DNA of 39,661 bases, taken from NCBI GenBank assembly GCA_018710905.1, contig DVIZ01000169.1, positions 1-39,661 on the forward strand, in the 5' to 3' direction. This document shows, one piece after another, positions 26,360 through 35,047 of the stretch. The DNA comes from Candidatus Scybalomonas excrementigallinarum (lineage in GTDB: Bacteria > Bacillota > Clostridia > Lachnospirales > Lachnospiraceae). Position 1 is the first letter of the stretch. Every line of letters starts with the position of its first letter. A program made the position numbers and the translations under genes. Under the pieces are notes generated by a model. That model was not told the DNA's origin. It saw only the letters and a program-made list of their open reading frames with translations, and made no database searches.

Positions 26360-27010
26360 TTATGGGGCAAAGAAATATTCAAAAAAGGCAAGGCAGATTA
26401 AGAGAAAACCTCCAAGCCATGTAAAATCGAGATTTGACTTTTCTGTTAGCCGATTGCCAAGAGAACTACCGAGTATAACAGCAAAAATTCCAAAGATAAG
26501 AGAACAAAAAAGAGTGAGAAATGGATGAAGGGCAGGAGTTCCCGCAGAAAGGCCAGCAATGCCGCTGTCAAGAGACAGTGCAAGCGCAAGAGAAATGGCT
26601 TCTTTTGGGGAGAGATCCTGTCCTTGATCGATATTAGCTTTTTCTGGATCCCCATAAATCGTTATAATAAAAGAAATGCTACAAAATTGGAAATGAATCT
26701 TTCTTTTTTTGAGTCCTCCTTCATTGATGAGATGGCGAATACGGCTATCAAATAATTTAATAAATCCAATCGTACTTAATAAGAAAAAGCTAATGCCGTT
26801 TGCTGTTTCACTGGGAATAACAGAAGTTACACTATGTCCGATCAGCAAAGAAAGGAATAAAATAATGCTACAAAGGCCGCTCATTGTTAAGACAGAAGAA
26901 AACGGAATTTTGATTTTTCCCGCTCCATAGGCAAAAGAGGCGGCAAAACTATCTATAGAAAGTGCTAAGGTGAACACTAGAATTTCCATCAATATAGTAA
27001 GGAATATCAT
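26360..27010 (-). CDS. ytaF: Sporulation membrane protein YtaF (MntP-like fold)
   Basis: This polytopic membrane protein has 216 residues and about six hydrophobic segments. The repeated ALSIDSFAASFAYG near the N-terminus and ALSLDSGIAGLSAG in the second half are hallmarks of the two-fold YtaF/MntP architecture, with the Asp of each repeat in the membrane. DPEKANIDQGQDLSPKEA in the middle is typical of YtaF. The start at 27010 has AGGTGG about seven bases upstream. Its biochemical role is not settled; related MntP exports Mn2+. It follows the AraC gene by 59 bases on the same strand. Confidence 0.85.
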   Translation of the reverse strand: MIFLTILMEILVFTLALSIDSFAASFAYGAGKIKIPFSSVLTMSGLCSIILFLSLLIGHSVTSVIPSETANGISFFLLSTIGFIKLFDSRIRHLINEGGLKKRKIHFQFCSISFIITIYGDPEKANIDQGQDLSPKEAISLALALSLDSGIAGLSAGTPALHPFLTLFCSLIFGIFAVILGSSLGNRLTEKSNLDFTWLGGFLLICLAFFEYFFAP

Positions 27011-27069
27011 AAAAAACCACCTAATTATTCTTTCTTTTACTATATTCAAAAAGAGAAAGATGTTGAATC

Positions 27070-27900
27070 TTAGCTATTATTATATTGACCAGGAGAAGTT
27101 TTAAATATTTTTTTAAAAGCTCTTGAAAATGTGGAATAATCTTGAAATCCACAGGAGAAACAAACTTCTGTAGCAGGAATACCTTCTTTTAGGCGAGAGG
27201 CTGCTAGCTGAATTCGTTTTCTTGTAATATATTGATGAAGGCTCATGCCTGTCTCTTGGCGAAAAAGATGCATGAGGTAAGATGGGCTTACGTAAAGCTG
27301 ATTGGCGAGATCAGGAATGGAAAGCGGTTGTTCTAAGTGATCACGAATATATTGAATGAGAGACTGGATTCTTGGATCACTATTATAAGAAGTAATCGCG
27401 TTATTTCTAGATAAAAGCTCCCGATTTAATTGCACCATAATCTGAAAGAGGAATGTATCTGCCATAATATCGCTTCCAAAGTCAGAAGACATAAGTTCTT
27501 GATGAAGGGCTTTGATATGACTTTGAAAGATCATAAGAGCAGAGTCTTTTAGACGTAATAAATGTAAATTATTTTGGGAGGCGATTTGAAAACAAGCCAG
27601 TAATTCCGAACTTTTTTGACTATAAGAGTGCAAAAAAGCAGGATCGACCCATAAAATATATCGCTCATAAGGAAGAGAAAGATCGATGAGTGGTTTATGA
27701 ATATCATTTTGATGGATGAGTAAAATGTCATAAGGCTGTAATTCATAAGTGCATCCTTCAATGAGGTAAGAGGCTTTTCCTGATATAAATACAACAATCT
27801 TTGGAAATTCATGATAATGTTCTTCGATTTCTTTTGTCTGTTGATCTTTTAAATAAAAAAGTTGATAGTTGTTATGCAAATATCCACGTCTTTTTTTCAT
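27070..27900 (-). CDS. AraC-family transcription regulator with N-terminal cupin
   Basis: The 276 residues have an AraC-type cupin sensing domain (about 1-140; EIEEHYHEFPKIVVFISGK, YELQPYDILLIHQNDIHKP) and two C-terminal helix-turn-helix units. These include LSIPDLANQLYVSPSYLMHLFRQE and the closing signature VCFSCGFQDYSTFSRAFKKIFKTSPGQY. Such layouts usually sense a small ligand, often a sugar. I start at 27900, where GGAG lies nine bases upstream. It may be co-transcribed with ytaF or act on the divergent ABC operon, but no operator can be assigned. Confidence 0.88.
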   Translation of the reverse strand: MKKRRGYLHNNYQLFYLKDQQTKEIEEHYHEFPKIVVFISGKASYLIEGCTYELQPYDILLIHQNDIHKPLIDLSLPYERYILWVDPAFLHSYSQKSSELLACFQIASQNNLHLLRLKDSALMIFQSHIKALHQELMSSDFGSDIMADTFLFQIMVQLNRELLSRNNAITSYNSDPRIQSLIQYIRDHLEQPLSIPDLANQLYVSPSYLMHLFRQETGMSLHQYITRKRIQLAASRLKEGIPATEVCFSCGFQDYSTFSRAFKKIFKTSPGQYNNS

Positions 27901-28261
27901 AAATAAAATCTCCATTTTCATAAAAAGTATTTCTAATATAAAAAACTGGTACAACGCGCACTTTGTTCTCGTCTTGTTTCTATCATATAGCATTTTTTGC
28001 AGAGTTTCAAGGTCATATATCTTTATACTATGTAAAAAATATTGGAAAAAATAACTGTATTCAAAAAAAGTAATATCTTACTTTTAGTTGCATTGTTTTT
28101 GGAATATAAAGTGATAGAAAAAAGGTGAAAAAAATCTTGCAATATAGAAAAAAGAAAGGTATAGTAATGTCAATATATAGAAAAAGAAATAAAATTTAAG
28201 AAAATTATTAGTGTCAGTAGACGCTATGAAATTTCTTAATCTTGAAAGGTAGGGGATTCTT
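27901..28261. other. Divergent intergenic region upstream of the ABC-2-like operon
   Basis: This is a 361-base AT-rich region between the AraC gene and the exporter operon. It contains the promoter TTGCAA (28137-28142) with TATAGT (28160-28165), 17 bases apart, and a ribosome site before 28262. GCGCACTTTGTTCT near 27955 recalls the end of the dispersed repeat but is too short to call. Confidence 0.5.
28137..28165 (+). promoter_or_regulatory. Sigma-A promoter of the exporter operon
   Basis: TTGCAA and TATAGT with a 17-bp spacer, about 97 bases before the first start codon. No operator or attenuator is evident between them. Confidence 0.65.
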
Positions 28262-28966
28262 ATGTTAAAAATTGAACATTTAACGAAGAGCTATGGAGAG
28301 AAAAAGGCGGTGGATGATTTATCGCTACATATTGAAAAAGGAAGAATTTATGGATTTATCGGTCATAATGGTGCAGGAAAGACGACAACATTAAAATCGA
28401 TTGTAGGAATTTTAAAATTGGAAGAAGGGGAGATCTATGTGGATGGAAAGTCCATTAAACAAGAGCCAATGGCTTGTAAATCGATGATTGCCTATATTCC
28501 CGATAATCCCGATCTCTATGAATATTTAACGGGTATTAAGTATTTAAATTTTATTGCCGATGTGTATCAAGTGAGTCAAGAAGATCGAAAAGAGAGAATT
28601 AAAAAATATGGAGATCTCTTTGAATTAACAGAATCATTAGGACAGCCAATTAGTTCTTATTCCCATGGAATGAAACAAAAGCTTGCCATTATTTCTGCTT
28701 TTATTCATAAGCCAAAGCTAATGATTATGGACGAGCCATTTGTTGGACTTGATCCAAAGGCAACCCATTTGTTAAAAGGATTGATGAGAGAGCTTTGCGA
28801 TGAGGGAGGTGCTATTTTCTTCTCTACTCATGTGCTAGAAGTGGCGGAAAAACTCTGTGATGACGTTGCTATTATTAAAGCTGGAAAGCTGGTTACGGCA
28901 GGAAAGACGGAAGATGTAGTTGGAAATGAATCCCTCGAGGATGTCTTCTTAGAATTGGAGGAATAA
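28262..28966 (+). CDS. ABC transporter ATP-binding protein (BcrA/CcmA-like)
   Basis: This 234-residue nucleotide-binding subunit powers an exporter. It contains Walker A GHNGAGKTT (about 34-42), Q-loop region IAYIPDNP, signature SYSHGMKQK, Walker B LMIMDEPF and the switch His in FFSTHVLE. The permease follows two bases after the stop, so the two are translationally coupled. The cargo is unknown. Confidence 0.92.
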   Translation: MLKIEHLTKSYGEKKAVDDLSLHIEKGRIYGFIGHNGAGKTTTLKSIVGILKLEEGEIYVDGKSIKQEPMACKSMIAYIPDNPDLYEYLTGIKYLNFIADVYQVSQEDRKERIKKYGDLFELTESLGQPISSYSHGMKQKLAIISAFIHKPKLMIMDEPFVGLDPKATHLLKGLMRELCDEGGAIFFSTHVLEVAEKLCDDVAIIKAGKLVTAGKTEDVVGNESLEDVFLELEE

Positions 28967-28968
28967 CG

Positions 28969-30579
28969 ATGCTTGGTACATTAATTAAAATTCGATTACA
29001 AGGAATTTTTGTTCGTTCTATGAAGGGAAGCAAAAAGAAAAACGCGGGAATTGGAAAGATGATTTTCATGGGATTGCTATTCCTCTATCTTGCCGTTGTA
29101 CTTTTTGGCGTGTTTGGTTATTTATTTTCTTCGATTTTAAAGCCTTTTATTGCGATTCAATATGAATGGCTTTATTTTGCGCTAATGGCGATTATGGTTA
29201 TTATGTTCTGTTTTTTTGGAAGCGTATTTATGACTCAACAAGAAATCTATGGAGCAAAAGACAACGATATGCTTTTATCTATGCCGATTTTACCAAGAGA
29301 TATTTTGCTCAGCAGAATTTTTGTAATTCTTATTCTTAATTATATATACGAGTTCATTGTTGGACTTCCTTGTATTTTTATATATTTTAAGGATACGGCA
29401 TTTGATCCTGTAAAACTACTGTTTTTCGTAGTCATTATGCTTACATTGCCCCTTTTTGTATTGGCTTTATCCTGTGTCTTTGGTTGGGGTATGGCGATGA
29501 TTATGAGACGAATGAAGCATAAAACATGGTTTACCCTTTTATTATCTCTAGGATTTTTAGGAGCGTATTTCTATGTGATTACGGAATTTCAAAAGTATTT
29601 AAATTTATTAATTATGCATGGAAAGTCTCTTGGAGATGGAATTCGAAAGACACTATTTCCAATTTATCATTTAGCCATGGCAATGAGCGAAAAAAGCGTT
29701 GTTAGTTTACTTATTTATCTTCTTTGTGCCATAATACCGTTTGCAATCGTGATCTTTTTACTTTCCAAAAACTTTGTTGGAATTACCACAAGCAAAGCCC
29801 ATGTAAAGAAAGTAAAATTAAAAGAATCCGATATTCAATTCAACAGTTTAAAAGTGGCGTTATTAAAGAGAGAATGGAATCATTTTGCATCTAGCCCATC
29901 GGTTATTTTAAATACATCATTAGGAATTGTGTTTACGATTGTTATGGCAGTGGCTCTTTTAATAAAAGGAGAAGATTTGCTTTTTATGTTAGGAAGTATT
30001 CCAAAAGAAGCAAAAGGAATGATAGAAGGGTTTAAAATGCCAATTCTTTGTCTTGCAGTCATAGCTTTAAATTCTCTTGATACCATCAGTGCCTCTACGA
30101 TTTCCTTAGAAGGAAATCGGCTATGGATTTTAAAAACATTGCCTGTAAAGACAGAAGACATTTTAAAGACAAAACTTATTTTTTATCTTATTTTATGTTT
30201 GCCAACTTCTATTTTATGTTCTGTTATTGGAAGTATTTTACTGTCTTTTTCCATTGAGGATGCCATTGTTGCTGTAATAGCACCGGTATGTTTCCTTGTT
30301 TTTCAAGGGTTAGCGGGACTATTATTGAACTTATGGAAACCGAAATTTGATTGGGTCAATGAAACGGTTGTTGTAAAACAGAGTATGTCGGTTATGATTA
30401 TGATGTTTGGATTTATGGCACTTGTGATGGGGATTGTTATTTTATATGTAGGCGTTTGTATGAATTTTATGTCACCTACTGTTTACACTTATATTTGGAC
30501 AGCGGTATTAGCCGTTGGCAGTGTTATTCTTTATTATTGTTTAAAGACATGGGGAACAAGACGATTTGAATCACTTTAA
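28969..30579 (+). CDS. ABC-2-like exporter permease
   Basis: This membrane subunit of 536 residues has roughly 10-12 hydrophobic segments and no sizeable extracellular domain. It pairs with the ATPase directly upstream (two-base gap, GGAGG within the ATPase end). The DNDMLLSMPI and REWNHFASSPSVILNTSLG segments resemble the putative ABC-exporter permeases common in Lachnospiraceae. The substrate is unknown; an antimicrobial, lipid or peptide role are all possible. Confidence 0.85.
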   Translation: MLGTLIKIRLQGIFVRSMKGSKKKNAGIGKMIFMGLLFLYLAVVLFGVFGYLFSSILKPFIAIQYEWLYFALMAIMVIMFCFFGSVFMTQQEIYGAKDNDMLLSMPILPRDILLSRIFVILILNYIYEFIVGLPCIFIYFKDTAFDPVKLLFFVVIMLTLPLFVLALSCVFGWGMAMIMRRMKHKTWFTLLLSLGFLGAYFYVITEFQKYLNLLIMHGKSLGDGIRKTLFPIYHLAMAMSEKSVVSLLIYLLCAIIPFAIVIFLLSKNFVGITTSKAHVKKVKLKESDIQFNSLKVALLKREWNHFASSPSVILNTSLGIVFTIVMAVALLIKGEDLLFMLGSIPKEAKGMIEGFKMPILCLAVIALNSLDTISASTISLEGNRLWILKTLPVKTEDILKTKLIFYLILCLPTSILCSVIGSILLSFSIEDAIVAVIAPVCFLVFQGLAGLLLNLWKPKFDWVNETVVVKQSMSVMIMMFGFMALVMGIVILYVGVCMNFMSPTVYTYIWTAVLAVGSVILYYCLKTWGTRRFESL

Positions 30580-30609
30580 TTATCGGTAAGAAAAATGAGG
30601 AGGAAGACT

Positions 30610-31119
30610 ATGAAAGATGTTATCATTCGGGAAGCGATGCCAGAAGATGCAGAAAAACTCATTGATTATTTAAATGAAATTGGAGGGGAATCCAATCATC
30701 TATTACATGGAGCCAATGAATTTCAAATAACAGTGGAAAAAGAAAGAGAATTTATTACCCGAATAAAAAATACAAAAAATGAATGTATGCTCGTTGGTGT
30801 TTGTGATGGAGAAATTGTATCCGTTGCATCCTTATCAGGATATGCTAAAAAAAGAGTGGCTCATAGAGGGAGTCTAGGCGTATCGGTTCGAAAGTCCTAT
30901 TGGAATCAAGGAATCGGAACTAAAATGATAGAACGATTGATTGCATTTGCAAAAAGCGCATCCATCTGTGTTATTGAGCTAGAAGTAAAAGAAGATAATG
31001 AAAATGCCATTGCCTTATATGAAAAAATGGGATTTGAAAAAATTGGACGATATAAAAAATATTTTTGTATCGAAGGAACGTATTATGATGCTTACTTAAT
31101 GAATCTATATTTGGATTGA
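30610..31119 (+). CDS. GNAT-family N-acetyltransferase
   Basis: This cytosolic acetyl-CoA-dependent acetyltransferase has 169 residues. Acetyl-CoA binding motif A is SVRKSYWNQGIGTKMIERLI, and the C-terminal motif is NENAIALYEKMGFEKIGRYKKY. The start at 30610 has GAGGAGG before it. It follows the exporter permease by 30 bases, so it is likely the last gene of that operon. The substrate is unknown; a RimI/PAT-like role on protein or small amine is possible. Confidence 0.88.
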   Translation: MKDVIIREAMPEDAEKLIDYLNEIGGESNHLLHGANEFQITVEKEREFITRIKNTKNECMLVGVCDGEIVSVASLSGYAKKRVAHRGSLGVSVRKSYWNQGIGTKMIERLIAFAKSASICVIELEVKEDNENAIALYEKMGFEKIGRYKKYFCIEGTYYDAYLMNLYLD

Positions 31120-31144
31120 TAAGAATGACATATGGAAAATGAAA

Positions 31145-31182
31145 AACAACAAGAGATTTTAAACGATCTCTTGTTGTTTTTT
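31145..31182 (+). terminator. Terminator after the acetyltransferase gene
   Basis: AACAACAAGAGAT (31145-31157) pairs perfectly with ATCTCTTGTTGTT (31166-31178) and continues into a T-rich tail. A dispersed repeat copy starts at its end. Confidence 0.88.
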
Positions 31183-31264
31183 ATTTGATAGGAAACACAT
31201 TGCTGCATTAATGTATGAAAGAGTTGGTTTCCTATGAAATAAAAAAGCACTACTTATTTCCTAT
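31183..31264. repeat. Dispersed intergenic repeat, short copy (C)
   Basis: ATTTGATAGGAAAC (31183-31196) and GTTTCCTATGAAAT (31227-31240) form a 14-bp inverted repeat with one mismatch. The 30-base core aligns with copy B (GCATTAATGTATGAAA against ACATTCATTTGTAAAA), and the copy continues with AAAAAAGCACTAC. The shared ACGTGC extension is missing; instead ATTTCCTAT recurs at 31256. Confidence 0.7.
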
Positions 31265-31292
31265 ATTGGATGGCACCAACCATTCCAGAATA

Positions 31293-31354
31293 ATTATGAC
31301 AAAATTGTCATAATAAAGTCACCCAATTGCAAGATTTCACTGTTAAGATAATAG
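31293..31354 (+). promoter_or_regulatory. Palindromic operator and candidate promoter of the FtsX-type ABC operon
   Basis: ATTATGACAA-AA-TTGTCATAAT (31293-31314) is a 10-2-10 dyad. Its core TGACA-N4-TGTCA resembles the TnACA-N4-TGTAA sites described for BceR-like response regulators. Downstream, TTGCAA (31327-31332) and TAATAG (31349-31354) form a weak promoter. No two-component pair is in the window, so the regulator must be elsewhere if the reading is right. Confidence 0.55.
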
Positions 31355-31378
31355 TAAGTCAAGAAATAGGAGGAAGTT

Positions 31379-32062
31379 ATGAATATTTTAAAAGTACAAA
31401 ATGTATCAAAAACCTATGGAAAAGGGGAGCAACAAGTTCAAGCATTAAAAAATATTTCTTTTGAGGTGGAACAAGGAGAGTTTGTTGCCATTGTAGGGAC
31501 ATCAGGCTCTGGAAAATCAACACTTTTACACATATTAGGTGGTGTGGATCGACCAGATCAGGGAAGTGTTATTATTGAAGATACGGATATTTTTGGACTG
31601 AATAATAGCAAGCTGGCAGTATTTCGAAGAAGACAAATCGGCATTATTTATCAATTTTATAACTTAATTCCTGTATTAAATGTAGAGGAAAATATGACAT
31701 TACCGATTGATCTTGATCAACAAAAAGTGGATCAAGAATATTTGGAACAATTGATAAAAATGCTTGGATTAGAAGGAAGAAGGAATCATTTGCCAAGTGA
31801 GTTATCGGGGGGACAACAACAAAGAGTATCCATCGGAAGAGCCATATTAGCGCATCCAGCCTTATTATTAGCCGACGAACCAACTGGAAATTTGGATTCC
31901 AAAAATCGGGATGAAGTGATGCAGATTTTAAAAAGGGCAAATAAAGAATACCATCAAACATTGATTTTAATTACCCATGATGAGAGCATTGCTCTTCAAG
32001 CGGATCGAATTATTACGATGGCAGATGGAGAAATTATTAGCGATGAGAAAATCCGCAGATAG
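31379..32062 (+). CDS. ABC transporter ATP-binding protein (LolD/MacB/SalX type)
   Basis: The 227-residue ATPase of a type VII (mechanotransmitting) ABC system has Walker A GTSGSGKST (about 41-49), signature LSGGQQQR, Walker B LLADEPTGNLDS and switch His in LITHDE. The strong LSGGQQQR plus DEPTGNLDS combination is typical of this class. AGGAGG precedes the ATG. The double FtsX permease follows. Such pairs often act in antimicrobial peptide resistance, lipoprotein handling or cell-wall stress; which applies here is unknown. Confidence 0.93.
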   Translation: MNILKVQNVSKTYGKGEQQVQALKNISFEVEQGEFVAIVGTSGSGKSTLLHILGGVDRPDQGSVIIEDTDIFGLNNSKLAVFRRRQIGIIYQFYNLIPVLNVEENMTLPIDLDQQKVDQEYLEQLIKMLGLEGRRNHLPSELSGGQQQRVSIGRAILAHPALLLADEPTGNLDSKNRDEVMQILKRANKEYHQTLILITHDESIALQADRIITMADGEIISDEKIRR

Positions 32063-32131
32063 CAGGTAGACAGTAGAGCAAGGAAAGAACTTACAAAAAA
32101 GGTGAGAAAAAAGAAAAAGAGGAAAGATTCA

Positions 32132-34846
32132 ATGAATGTCATTTATAAAATAACATTAAAAAATTTATTGCAACATAAAGGCAGAACCTTGTTAGGGCTA
32201 ATTGGGATTATTGTAGCAATTGCTGCCTTTACGGGAGTGTCTACTCTTGGATCATCCACAAAAGATATGATGATTCGTCAAGAAAAGAAATTGTATTTGG
32301 ACTGGCATATTGGAATTCGAAATATGTCAAAAGAAGAACAAAAGGAATTTGAACAATTAAGTGGCTTAACAGAGCTTGATTATTATAAAAGTTATGGATA
32401 TGCAAAGATTCCCCATGCAGAAGGCAAAATGCCCTATGTTTATTTAGAAGGGCTACAAGATCGAGAGTTAAGTGAGTTAGAACAACGATTAAAATCTGGA
32501 CGATTGCCACAAAATGAAAATGAAATTGTCGTTTCGGATGCTCTGCTAAATTCCATAAAAGATCCTTGGCAAATAGGGGATAGGATTTCTCTTTCTATTG
32601 GACAGAGAGTAAAAACAAAAGAACAAAAAGAGTGGGAAAAAGACAACATATATGTTGGTAATATGGAAGTATATGGTGATTGGTATCAAAAAGCAAATGC
32701 TTGGGATTGGAGTCCTTATTTTGAAGGGGAAACATTAAAAGATTTGCATAAGAAAACCTTTACGATTGTCGGTGTCATTTCAGAGTTTGGCTCAGAACAA
32801 CGGAATGGATATAGTCCTCTTGGTTATGATACTTTTACAAAATGGGAGCCACAAAATAAAAATCAATGGGAACAAGGAATATCCGTTCGTGCTAAATTTA
32901 AAAACAAAAAATCTTTTTTTAAAACAGTGGATTTATTAAAGGATAAGAAAAATACAACTAGTTTAAAGGAAAAAGTTTTTTATAATTCGAATCTTTTAAG
33001 TACGTCTTATCGATCATTATGGGATCGTCTCTTATTAGGCGATAATGTATTTTCTTATTTTAATGAGGGTGGATGGGATGATTATTCAAACTATCTTCAG
33101 TTGATACAATTGATGAAAATCGGTCTTTATCTTGTTATTATGATCAGTGCTATTTTATTTATTTACAATATTTTTGCAATCTCCTTAGCGGAAAGAAGAA
33201 AATATTTAGGAATTATTGCAAGTATTGGAGCTACCGAACGGCAAAAGAGAAGTTCTATGTATTTTGAGAGCTTTTTTATGATGATCATAGCGTTGCCTAT
33301 TGGTATTTTATCAGGGGTACTGGGAATTAAGGCGGTTGTCTATATAATTAAAGATTGGGTACAAGATATTTTTAATGTGAGTGTTCCTTTTCGTATGGTT
33401 ATTTCATGGGAAGCGGTCATTGGAATTGTTTTGTTAACGATTGTTTCCATTTATTTATCCGCCTTTTTGACATTGAAAAAGGCAGGAAAAATTACGCCAA
33501 TTGAAGCCATTCGTAGAACAAAAGAATATAAAATAAAGCGACAAAGAAAAGGAAAAGGAGCGGTTGCAAAACATCTCTTTGGAATGGAAGGGAAATTAGC
33601 CGTAAAAAATGGAGCGAGAAATAAGGGGACAAAGACCGTTATTTTTTCTATGGTCGTTACCTTGCTCTTATTTATTGGAATTTCCACGTATATGAAATAT
33701 ACGAAAGAATCAACGGATAATTATGGTGAGTCCAATTATGATATTATGATTCATAACTTGGACATAGAACGAGGAAATAAAGTGATGCCAAAACTCAATC
33801 AAATGGAGTCTATTCAAGAGGCAACGCAGGTCATTGCACAGACGTTTTGGTTTACGAAAACAGAAAAAGACGATCTTGTTGGTACTATCATTTCCTTTGA
33901 TGAAGAGTATGAAAAAAGTTACTGGAAACAAGTAACAGGGCAAGAGGTGGAGAATATTCAATGGAAGAAAGGAGATCCGATTCCTGCTATTGTAATTCCA
34001 ACTTATAATGTCTATATGGATGACAATGTGTACAAAGATTGGGAAATTGGAAAGCAATACGAGATCCGTTTAGAGTCAAAGACTGGAGACGGCTATCGAC
34101 AAAAGACAGTGGAATTGGTTGGTATCAGTGGTGTTGCTCCAAAAGGATGGTATCAAAAGAAAGATGGAGTTATTTTAAAAAATGATACTGTTGGAAATGA
34201 GAATTTAATTTTAATTCCTCGTAGCATTGCAAATCAGATAACACAGAAGGTAAAAGAAGGAGAGCATAGCGAATGGTATAATGATATTTATATTTCTGCC
34301 AATGGCGATGTGGAACAGACGAAAAAAGAGATTCAGACATTGTCATGGAGCTTTCTTTCTGGAGAAGTAAAACCTATGACGGACAGCAATTATAGGGATC
34401 ATGAAGAAAAGATGAAAAATGTTCAGATGATTTTATTTTCTGGATATATTGTGTTAGTTACGATTATTTGTGCTTTAAATATTATGAATTTAATGAATAA
34501 TAAAATGGAAGTGAGAAGAAGGGAGATGGCAATGCTTTCTTCTATCGGTATGACACAAAACGGGATTTCAAAAATGCTTTTCATAGAAAGTATGCTCTAT
34601 AGCGTAAAATCCATTCTCATTAGTATTCCTTTTATTGTTGTAATTCAATTGTTTATGTTTCGTGCATTCAGCGATGGTGGAAGATGGATCAATGGACACT
34701 ATGAACAGGCAAGCCCTCTGATTCCATGGGTTAGTATGATTCTTGGATGTATTGGTTTAGTCCTTGTTAGCGCTGGTAGTTTCCTATATGCTTATTCCAA
34801 AATTAAAGATGATAATATGATAGAACAATTAAAAGTAGATTCATAA
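32132..34846 (+). CDS. FtsX-domain ABC permease with two large extracellular domains
   Basis: The 904-residue permease is built as two similar halves. The first is an N-terminal membrane helix (near 15-35), an extracellular domain to about 315, then three helices of an FtsX domain (about 325-450). The second has a helix near 505-525, an extracellular domain to about 765 and a final FtsX set. I prefer the ATG at 32132, which follows AGAGGAAAG, over an in-frame GTG at 32102. It lies 69 bases behind its ATPase. Substrates are unknown. Confidence 0.88.
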   Translation: MNVIYKITLKNLLQHKGRTLLGLIGIIVAIAAFTGVSTLGSSTKDMMIRQEKKLYLDWHIGIRNMSKEEQKEFEQLSGLTELDYYKSYGYAKIPHAEGKMPYVYLEGLQDRELSELEQRLKSGRLPQNENEIVVSDALLNSIKDPWQIGDRISLSIGQRVKTKEQKEWEKDNIYVGNMEVYGDWYQKANAWDWSPYFEGETLKDLHKKTFTIVGVISEFGSEQRNGYSPLGYDTFTKWEPQNKNQWEQGISVRAKFKNKKSFFKTVDLLKDKKNTTSLKEKVFYNSNLLSTSYRSLWDRLLLGDNVFSYFNEGGWDDYSNYLQLIQLMKIGLYLVIMISAILFIYNIFAISLAERRKYLGIIASIGATERQKRSSMYFESFFMMIIALPIGILSGVLGIKAVVYIIKDWVQDIFNVSVPFRMVISWEAVIGIVLLTIVSIYLSAFLTLKKAGKITPIEAIRRTKEYKIKRQRKGKGAVAKHLFGMEGKLAVKNGARNKGTKTVIFSMVVTLLLFIGISTYMKYTKESTDNYGESNYDIMIHNLDIERGNKVMPKLNQMESIQEATQVIAQTFWFTKTEKDDLVGTIISFDEEYEKSYWKQVTGQEVENIQWKKGDPIPAIVIPTYNVYMDDNVYKDWEIGKQYEIRLESKTGDGYRQKTVELVGISGVAPKGWYQKKDGVILKNDTVGNENLILIPRSIANQITQKVKEGEHSEWYNDIYISANGDVEQTKKEIQTLSWSFLSGEVKPMTDSNYRDHEEKMKNVQMILFSGYIVLVTIICALNIMNLMNNKMEVRRREMAMLSSIGMTQNGISKMLFIESMLYSVKSILISIPFIVVIQLFMFRAFSDGGRWINGHYEQASPLIPWVSMILGCIGLVLVSAGSFLYAYSKIKDDNMIEQLKVDS

Positions 34847-34911
34847 AAATTGGACTCTTTTCAAGTATTATAATTTGTGCTAGAATAAAAAAATAATAGA
34901 GAGAACGGAAG

Positions 34912-34955
34912 AAAACAGGAAATAAGTTGTGTGTTGCAGTTTATTTCCTGTTTTT
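34912..34955 (+). terminator. Terminator of the FtsX-type ABC operon
   Basis: AAAACAGGAAATAA (34912-34925) pairs with TTATTTCCTGTTTT (34941-34954), with T residues closing the structure. Confidence 0.85.
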
Positions 34956-35047
34956 CTGCAAAGAAAAGAAAATGAAAAGGTCTTTCTCTTAGGAAGTTAG
35001 AATAAAAAGATAAGGGAAAAGAAGTATGATAAATAAAAGGAGAAAGT

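Noticed and set aside
27946-27970. Fifth copy of the dispersed repeat
   Set aside because: Only about 12 bases (GCACTTTGTTCT) match the repeat end, too few to separate from chance.
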